Below, piece after piece: positions 57,425 through 64,000 of a DNA stretch of 64,000 bases. Where the stretch lies: the NCBI GenBank assembly GCA_027943335.1, contig BSBK01001157.1, positions 620,001 through 684,000 of the forward strand, given 5' to 3'. The position numbers and the translations under genes were made by a program. Source of the DNA: Chamaecyparis obtusa. Taxonomy: Eukaryota; Streptophyta; Pinopsida; Cupressales; Cupressaceae. The notes below the pieces were generated by a model. That model was given only the letters and a program-made list of their open reading frames with translations. It was not told where the DNA came from and ran no database searches. Numbering within the stretch: the first letter of the stretch is position 1; each line of letters begins with the position of its first letter.

Positions 57425-58327
57425 TGACGCAGGACAGGTAAGGAGGATCCAATTAAGGACAGTCCAAACAAGCAGCCAAACACCACAATGTGGAATTACA
57501 CAATAGGATAATGTTTTTAACTAAATTTTCACTAACATGCCTGGCTGTAAGGCCTTCCGGGTTATGGCCAATTAAAATCAAGAAACAGTTCTACAAGATC
57601 AACAAAGATCCAAGCCCTAACCCCAACTAGTCCAGTTCTGAAAAATAATTAGCAACTGATGGAAACCCTAAGGCAGATCTAAACCTGAGCTCGCAAGCCT
57701 CCAAGAAATCTCCTTGTCTCCAAGCAAACAACCACTAGCTCTGCTATTAAAAACTATCATATAACAATCTGATCTTCAAGATCTCGCAAGATCCAAATCT
57801 AATCACTATCCACTGCTTCCACTGACTGACTCCCTAAACAACTACGCTAAACACTCCTTAAATACTAATCTTCAGCCACAAGCCAGCTGGATGACATAAT
57901 TAACTCCTAAGCCAAGTCGGCTCCTATTACAAACAAATATTAAATGCAACAACAGTCGGCTCTCAAATAGCCTTACAAACATTTAATTCTCCATGTCAGC
58001 CATACTTGATCTACATAGGAGAATACAACAAAAGATACCAACAATAAATGCACCAATTCAGCCAACCAAACCACCAAGAACTCCAGTCGGTAAACCAAAA
58101 CTACCAAGTGCCAAAGAAACAACTGACCAAGCCAAGAAACACCGAGCAACACAAGCATCACTGAGCATAAGTTCCATTGAGCGCAAGAAGTTTCACCGAG
58201 TTCCTTTAGCGACTGAGCTTCCTTCAATAACTGAAACCATCAGTTAAAGCTGCAACTGAGTACCACATAACCAAAACAACACACCACCATGCAGATTCAC
58301 CAAGTACCCTAGAATGCCCCTGCATCA
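57425..58327 (-). mobile_element. solo gypsy-type LTR with perfect GGTTG duplication
   Basis: Ends are TGACGCAGG on the plus strand and TGATGCAGG on the minus, inverted with one mismatch. GGTTG lies on both sides (57420-57424 and 58328-58332). No internal region, so LTR-LTR recombination. TGATGCAGGGG is a common start of plant gypsy LTRs, which favours the minus orientation. Length 903 bp. The 84-codon open frame at 57993 is within it and is not a gene. Confidence 0.88.
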
Positions 58328-58332
58328 GGTTG

Positions 58333-59100
58333 ATTGATTTATTTTGATCTCGTTTTCTCTTATTTTTTCTCTCTGTATCCAATTGACTCACAATTTGTCC
58401 ATTTGTTTTGTACATCTAGTTTAGCTAGCATTTCTACATTTCTTTTGATCTATGTTGATTTTCCTTTGGATTTTTGTGTTATGTGTGATATATAATAATT
58501 TTATTTTGAAACTATTGTCATGTTTGTACATTATAGTTTCGCATTTGCTCTATATTTCTAGTTCATCTAGATTTTCTTCATTTTTAAAACCTATTTTTCT
58601 TTAGCATGTAATTTCAGTGAAGGTTTATTTTTCTTGGTCTCATTTTCCAAGTTGGTGGAGATTTCATGGGGGATATTTGACCGTGAACGTAGAGGTGTGT
58701 GAACGGTGAGGCTTACAGGTATGATAAATTTGTTTGCTAAGAACTTCCTATTTTTAGATGATTTTAGCTTACCCCTTGAGAGGTATCACAATGTATATCT
58801 AACTTACTTTAGTGTTTCTTCTTTTTATCTATATATCTATTCAAGCGACGATTTTTTTATTTTTTTGATATCTTGTGGTCTTATTTTTTCTCTCAATATC
58901 TAGTTGAGCGAGGGTTTGTCCATTTTCTCTATATATCTAGTTTGGCTAGGGTTTCTCCACTTCTTTTAACTTTTGTTCCTTTTCCTTCTTATTTTCCTCG
59001 TTTATGTGATATATAATAATTTTGTTTATCTTATATAATTATTGAAATGCTTTTCTTATTATGCCCAAAGTATTAGAGAGAAACTTGGAATAGAATTTTT
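58333..59100. repeat. inverted copies of the repeat-block unit
   Basis: The plus strand reads CTAGTTTAGCTAG(C/G), TTTTTCTCT.., TTGTCCATTT repeatedly (58420, 58900-58960); the complement is the AAACCCTAGCTAAACTAGA-type unit of 56610 and 60470. So here the family lies in opposite orientation. Confidence 0.65.
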
Positions 59101-61930
59101 TGAAAAAAAAATACTCAACTAGCTACCTAGCCTCGCTACATATTTCAACCAAGAAAACAAAGCCTATCAAAATTTTAAAACAAAGGACACACATTCTTTC
59201 TAATTCCTAGAAATTTAATAGGATTGTACTAGGCCCATCCATCATTGTCAGTTTTAAATATTTGTGGCAAATTAAAGTACACATTTGAATTTTCTCCTTG
59301 CTCGTTTGCTAATAACCAATAGAAACATAGATAAGTAGATTTTTAAAGAATTTTTAAATATGCACAAAATTATAAACCATATGACATACATATATGTTTA
59401 AAAAATTATCGAACACTGTTGCTTGAATTAAATGGTAATTTACATTAAATATATACAATAGTATACCTTCTTACCTTAATTACAAAATCTCTCCATGCTT
59501 TTCATTTTTACTTCATACTTTTGTTCAAACATTGTAGACAGATTATTAATTTTTTGTGTTTTCCTTTATAAATTCAACAAAGATTGATAAAAATTGGGCC
59601 TTTGTTTGACCTAAAAAATACTAGAAATTGTTAAAACATACCTTGAGAGAAAAATGAAGGGGGGAGTTGAAGCTACAGATCGTCTACTATGCAAATCAAG
59701 GCACCCTAGTGTGTGCAAGTAACCTTCAAAGTATATAAAACAAATCATGTTCACTTCCACGCAAAAATATTCATTACATAAAATCATTTTGCATAAATCA
59801 ATTCTATGAGAAACACTGACTACTAAAATCTCTACAAACATTATTATTAAAAGATTGATTTAGTATATTACATTAAATGTATAGATCTTTTCACCGATAT
59901 CTTCTTACTTTCTAGTTAGAGTGTTCTACAAAATCAATACAAAGTTTTCAAAGATCCATACTCTTTAATGTAATAGATCTTTTCACTGACATCGTGCTTA
60001 CTTTCTAGGTAGAGTTTTCTACAAAATCAATACAAAGTTTTCAAAGATCCATACTCAAAGAATATCATGAAAATTGGTAACTCTAAATAACACGCATCTA
60101 TGGCTCAAAAGGTTATATTTGTTAAGCTACTAGTTATTCATCATAAACTTACCAGTTCTTTCAGGAATATAACCTTTAAAGTCATAGTTCCATGTTACAA
60201 TAACTAATCATCCACAACATTTCTCTTCATTATCTACATAAACATGTCTCTAATTGTTCACTATGACAAATCAATGAACATGATTAATGACTAATTGTAT
60301 TGAGTGTATATTGTATGATACATATAACTAAAAATGCATACAAACTTTGAATCATGAAACTTTTCAATTATTGAGCCTTTTTTTGACTTTTCTAAATATT
60401 TTGCGAACAAAACACAAGAAACAAGCAAATTAAAAGAAAAATAATCAGAGAGGAAAACAAATGAACAAATCTTAGCAAAACTAGATACACATAGAAAATA
60501 GATAAACAATTATCTAATATCAAAAAGTTGAATCAAAAGGAAAAGCAAGAGAGAACAAAAAAATCAAAAAGCCCTAGGCCAACTAGATATATAGGGAAAA
60601 TAAAAAAATTGTCATATAATGGAAGCTGAAAGGTGAAAAATAATAAAACTCACTAATTACTCACGACTTTTTCAAGATTATAAAAACTCACAAACTTGTA
60701 ATGAATTAACAAATAAAATGAAGCACCCACAAATTGCAATACCAAGAACATTGAGTAAATTACCTGAATGCCTTTATCCAACATAGTAATTAAACAATTC
60801 AAACCAAGGGATGCATTAATACTACTTCTCAAGTTCTCAAAGCTTTGTTGTGCAACAACAAAAAGAAATCAATAAACCCTCGGTGCATTAGGAATACGGA
60901 TCAAATGCAAAAACCCTAGGTAAACTAGACAAATAGACCAACACATCCAAACATGAACAATAAAATTATCTAAAAGAACATATTTAAATCAAAAGCATAA
61001 GCATAAGAGATTAAAAAAAATCAATAAATGTTAGCTCAACTAGATATACAAAGCAAATAGAGAAATAGTCATAATTACCTATTGTTTTTTGAAGAAAACA
61101 AAACCTCACAAATGTGAGTTTTTGTTTTACTAATAGATAATAGATAAATCAAACTACCCAAAAATTGCAATATCAAGAACACCTTGTAAATTAATTGAAT
61201 TACTTAACACAACATAGTAATTTAACAATGCAATCTAAGGGTTCCCTTAATACTACTTGCCAAGTTCTCAAAACTTCATTGCAACTACACCCAAAGAAAG
61301 TTGTGTTGAAATGAGTCACCCCCACCTTATGCTTCTTATCAATATCAAATTTTCAATAACACCATATACAGATCATCAAAAAAATAACATATATTTTTTA
61401 TCTAAACAAATACTTCTAACGAGAAGCACTTGTATTAGCTTGATTTTCCTACATTCCAAACACCACTACGATTTTGGAATTCACAAGCCTCTATTCTCAA
61501 GCCTAAACTAGCTACTTGGCCTTATTTCGTATTTCTACCACCAAGACAAAGCCTATCAAAATTTGAGTACAAAAGATCTGCAACCTCTCTAATTCCCAAA
61601 CATTTAATATGGTTGTACTTGATTTTGACACTTCAACTAAATGACGGGCATGCTACTATTTGTTGTTCATTGTCAATTTTAAATATTTTTGACCTATTAA
61701 AGTATACAAATTTGAATTTTCTCCTTGTTCTTTCTGCTAACAACCAATAGAAGTACGGGTAAGTAGCTTTTTTAAAGAATTTTATAATATGTGAAAAAAT
61801 GTAACTATACAACATACATATATGTATAAAAAATTCTCAAACACTATTGGTTGAATTAAATTACAATTTGCATCAAACAAATGCAATAGCATACCTATGG
61901 TATTAGGAACTTATAAGACAATAAAAATGA
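59101..61930. repeat. unclassified repeat block, right part
   Basis: Resembles 55061-57400 in order: an AAACAAAGCCTATCAAAATT unit at 59155 and 61550, TTATTGAGCCTTTTTT.. at 60370 (as 56510), AAAAGCAAGAGAGA.. then CAACTAGATATA, AAAACTCACAAA, CAATACCAAGAACA, AACATAGTAATT at 60550-60800 and again at 61030-61240. No gene. A short direct repeat also lies at about 59880-59960 and 59970-60055. Confidence 0.75.
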
Positions 61931-61959
61931 TGACCTTCGTGTATATTTATTAATCATTA

Positions 61960-63865
61960 AGAATGCATAGCTTATGTTTTTTATTATAAAGTAGCCAAAA
62001 ATAAGGGGACTGGCCTATTATAAAAGCAAAACCCAACAGATTGTCGGGCCACCATCAACACTTAGTCAACACAAAAGGTGCTAACTATAAAATAACCTAC
62101 ACTAAACAAAGAGGGAAATGCCCAATAAGAAGGGCCAAACTCACGCCGTTAGAGAAGAAGGGTGAGTTCTTTGTATGCCTTCAGACAACTTTCTAGGTGA
62201 TACTATCCTTAGGCTCCCCAACAAAGGAGAGACCACTAGGGAAACTTTCAGCACAACGACCAGAGTGTTGTAGAAGTTGAACATCGTTAGCAGAACCAAG
62301 GTGCAAGGAAGAAATAATAGAGGGAGAAGAAGTGCCCTCCTTGCCTGAGGGAAAATCACCAACAGAGTTGGGGACATCAAAAAGGGATGCAGTAGGAGGA
62401 AGCCTTGGAACAACACCATAAGCTAGTACACAATCGACATCAGAGATCTAGGCTCCATCAGCAGCCAGAGCCTCATCTAGATTTTTTGCAAGGGTAACTT
62501 ATTTGACGGTAGCCTGCAAGTCCTTAAAAGAGGATTTCGAAAGGGACTCATTAGTACGAACAGTCAAATGATCATTACTAGTATTCTTTCACCCAGAAGC
62601 AGCACCTTTGTGGTGCAGAAGAGAATAGTCAGAAGCCATGAGACCAATGGAGAAGGACCACCAACAGCAAAAGGGAAGACCCTCATAATCCAATGCTTGT
62701 GTCCATGGTCTATCCCCAACCATGAGCACCACGTCCCTAGGGAGTGGCTGAGACGCATCCAAATCAACCAAGATATGGGCAAAAGTAGTATGGCCCAAGG
62801 TTGTTGTAGCTTCATCTTCCTTCAAGAATTGGCCAAGGGAGTTCCCAACAACCTCAAAGCAATACATCTCCTAGAAATGAAGTCAGAGATTAGGAAGGTG
62901 AAACCACATTGCACACATGTTGATTGGTTCAGTGAGAGAGTTGAAAGAGGCTATCCAAGGTTTGGCAGAAAGGGAATGATTCCCCTAAACCCATACCTTA
63001 TTCAGTATCAAGTCTCGATCTTCATAAGAAGAGAAAGAAGTAATGAATAATCCCTTGGCACAAGGGTCGGAAGTAAAGCTCAACATCACCAGCAACAAAG
63101 GGTTTCCAATAGTTGGTTACACAATTGTGTAGATCCAGGAGAGAGGAAAAAAGACTTGCAAATCTACCCACCAACCTACGTTGCTAGTATAAATCAACAT
63201 TCTCCACCACTTATAGGCCACAAACCACCACAAGTGAGGCCTTGGCATAAGAAATGGGATGAGCATTCTCTCTTGGAGGGTCTTTAGTAATAGACTTAGA
63301 AGTATGGGCGTAGCTCTTGCTACCATTCATAGAAATTTTTTTGGGGGGGGGACCCCTCCCTTCACAACTTTGGGGTCGAGGCCATGAGCACTAGCTACAT
63401 AAGTACTAGCCACAGAAAGGGGGGCAGAGGGAGGAAGAGAAGGAGATGGCTCAATGCACAAGCCACCAACACTCACTGAAACCCCCAAAACATTCAGGCT
63501 GGCAGCAGACGACCCACCAGAAGCAGCAAGTGCCAAACCATGACTAGGCAGTCAGCAATCACCATCTGGTAGTAGAGCACTGTTGGCAACAGGAGCACCA
63601 ATAGAATCAACATTAACACTGAGCAATGGAGGAGGAGGTCAAATCCCAACCAAAGAGAATGGGTCATCGTTGGTTGTCACGATAGAAAACGGTCCACCAA
63701 CAACACCCATAAGAGAAGGGAGACCATAGCAAGAGCCTCAAACCCATCCATGGGTAGAGAGACTGTCACAGTAGCCAAGGGAAAAGACGTAGAGGACTCA
63801 AAATTTAAAATGAAAACCGAGCGGGAGGAGCCATTACAAAGCACCATCTTAAGCAAATACTCCAT
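61960..63865 (-). mobile_element. LINE (L1-type) with ORF1 and 3' tail but no visible ORF2
   Basis: Minus strand: degenerate ORF1 from an ATG at 63865 to about 62150, then a 3'-tail-like stretch (GGCCCGACAATCTG, GGGTTTTGCTTTTATAATAG, GGCTACTTTATAATAAAAAA) ending near 61970. Endonuclease and RT of ORF2, expected between ORF1 and tail, are missing. No clear long poly-A or duplications. Confidence 0.7.
62440..63330 (-). pseudogene. LINE ORF1 (DUF4283 and CCHC-like region)
   Basis: The minus-strand frame has NSLGQFLKEDEATTTLGHTT, then FAHILVDLDASQPLPRDVVL and WTQALDYEGLPFCCWWSFSI. In plant L1 ORF1 proteins this order (G-N-x-L-G-x-F, A-R-I-x-V-D-L-D, Y-E-x-I-P-F-x-C-x-x-C) leads from the DUF4283 domain into a CCHC knuckle; here the knuckle is decayed (CCWWSFSIGLMASDYS). 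ORF1 binds LINE RNA. Stops at about 62890, 63010 and 63060 show it is dead. Confidence 0.85.
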
Positions 63866-64000
63866 GGATTATATTGAATATAAGTAAAACTTATAAATCA
63901 AACTCTAAAATATATTCAATATATAATATAAAAATTTGAGAGTGCACCAAAACCACCAACATATGTTGTGGTTGAGTTAATAGTTGATTGGAAATACAAT
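63866..64000. other. AT-rich window edge
   Basis: No feature; possibly the leader of the LINE or its flank. Confidence 0.4.

Noticed and set aside
57993..58247. 84-residue frame rich in Thr/Pro/Lys
   Set aside because: It lies wholly within the solo LTR and has no domain.
62568..63050. 160-residue plus-strand frame over the LINE
   Set aside because: The opposite strand carries recognisable ORF1 blocks; the plus frame has no family features.

Overview
This window looks like nuclear DNA from a seed plant with a large, repeat-filled, AT-rich genome. A gymnosperm such as a conifer is my best guess, from the mixture of Ty3/gypsy, Ty1/copia and LINE relics and the very low gene density; nothing in the window fixes the species. 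I find one convincing host gene in 64 kb, a two-exon LOB-domain (LBD) transcription factor at 40568-42002. Almost everything else is mobile-element debris, simple repeats or old unclassified repeats.

Layout: 1-7771 is the 3' part of a plus-strand Ty3/gypsy element (protease, RT, RNase H, integrase, then an extra 2.7-kb reading frame before a 3' LTR), with an Athila/Tat-like architecture. 7772-11340 holds fragments of other LTR elements. 11340-14600 is an array of 305-358-bp degenerate tandem units. 15743-16852 is a solo copia LTR with a near-perfect target duplication. 17120-18166 holds two 612-bp units. 18167-26092 is a minus-strand gypsy element with gag and protease and an apparent chromodomain remnant but no RT, split by a truncated minus-strand copia element at 20610-23566. 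26093-40000 is mostly old AT-rich sequence with local duplications, a long AT microsatellite, palindromic motifs and pyrimidine-rich tracts.

The most interesting object is a 7.4-kb DNA transposon at 43245-50609. It has matching terminal inverted repeats, a TCAA target duplication, clusters of palindromic GGGCACCC-type subterminal repeats at both ends, a roughly 1000-codon transposase-like gene on the minus strand with a candidate DDE/DDD core, cysteine clusters and one likely intron, and a convergent plus-strand gene for a 237-residue proline-run protein that I do not recognise. The 4-bp duplication and the HGKG..DG motif suggest the Sola group or something near it. The transposase is broken by one in-frame TGA and about three frameshifts, so this copy is probably a young pseudo-autonomous relic.

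To the right lie a plus-strand copia element with a 5' LTR and an internal deletion fusing gag to RT (51458-55052), a 55.1-61.9 kb block of repeated units in direct and inverted order interrupted by a solo LTR with a perfect GGTTG duplication (57425-58327), and a minus-strand LINE with ORF1 but no visible ORF2 (61960-63865). Apart from LBD expression and possibly accessory-protein expression from the DNA transposon, nothing here looks able to make an intact product.
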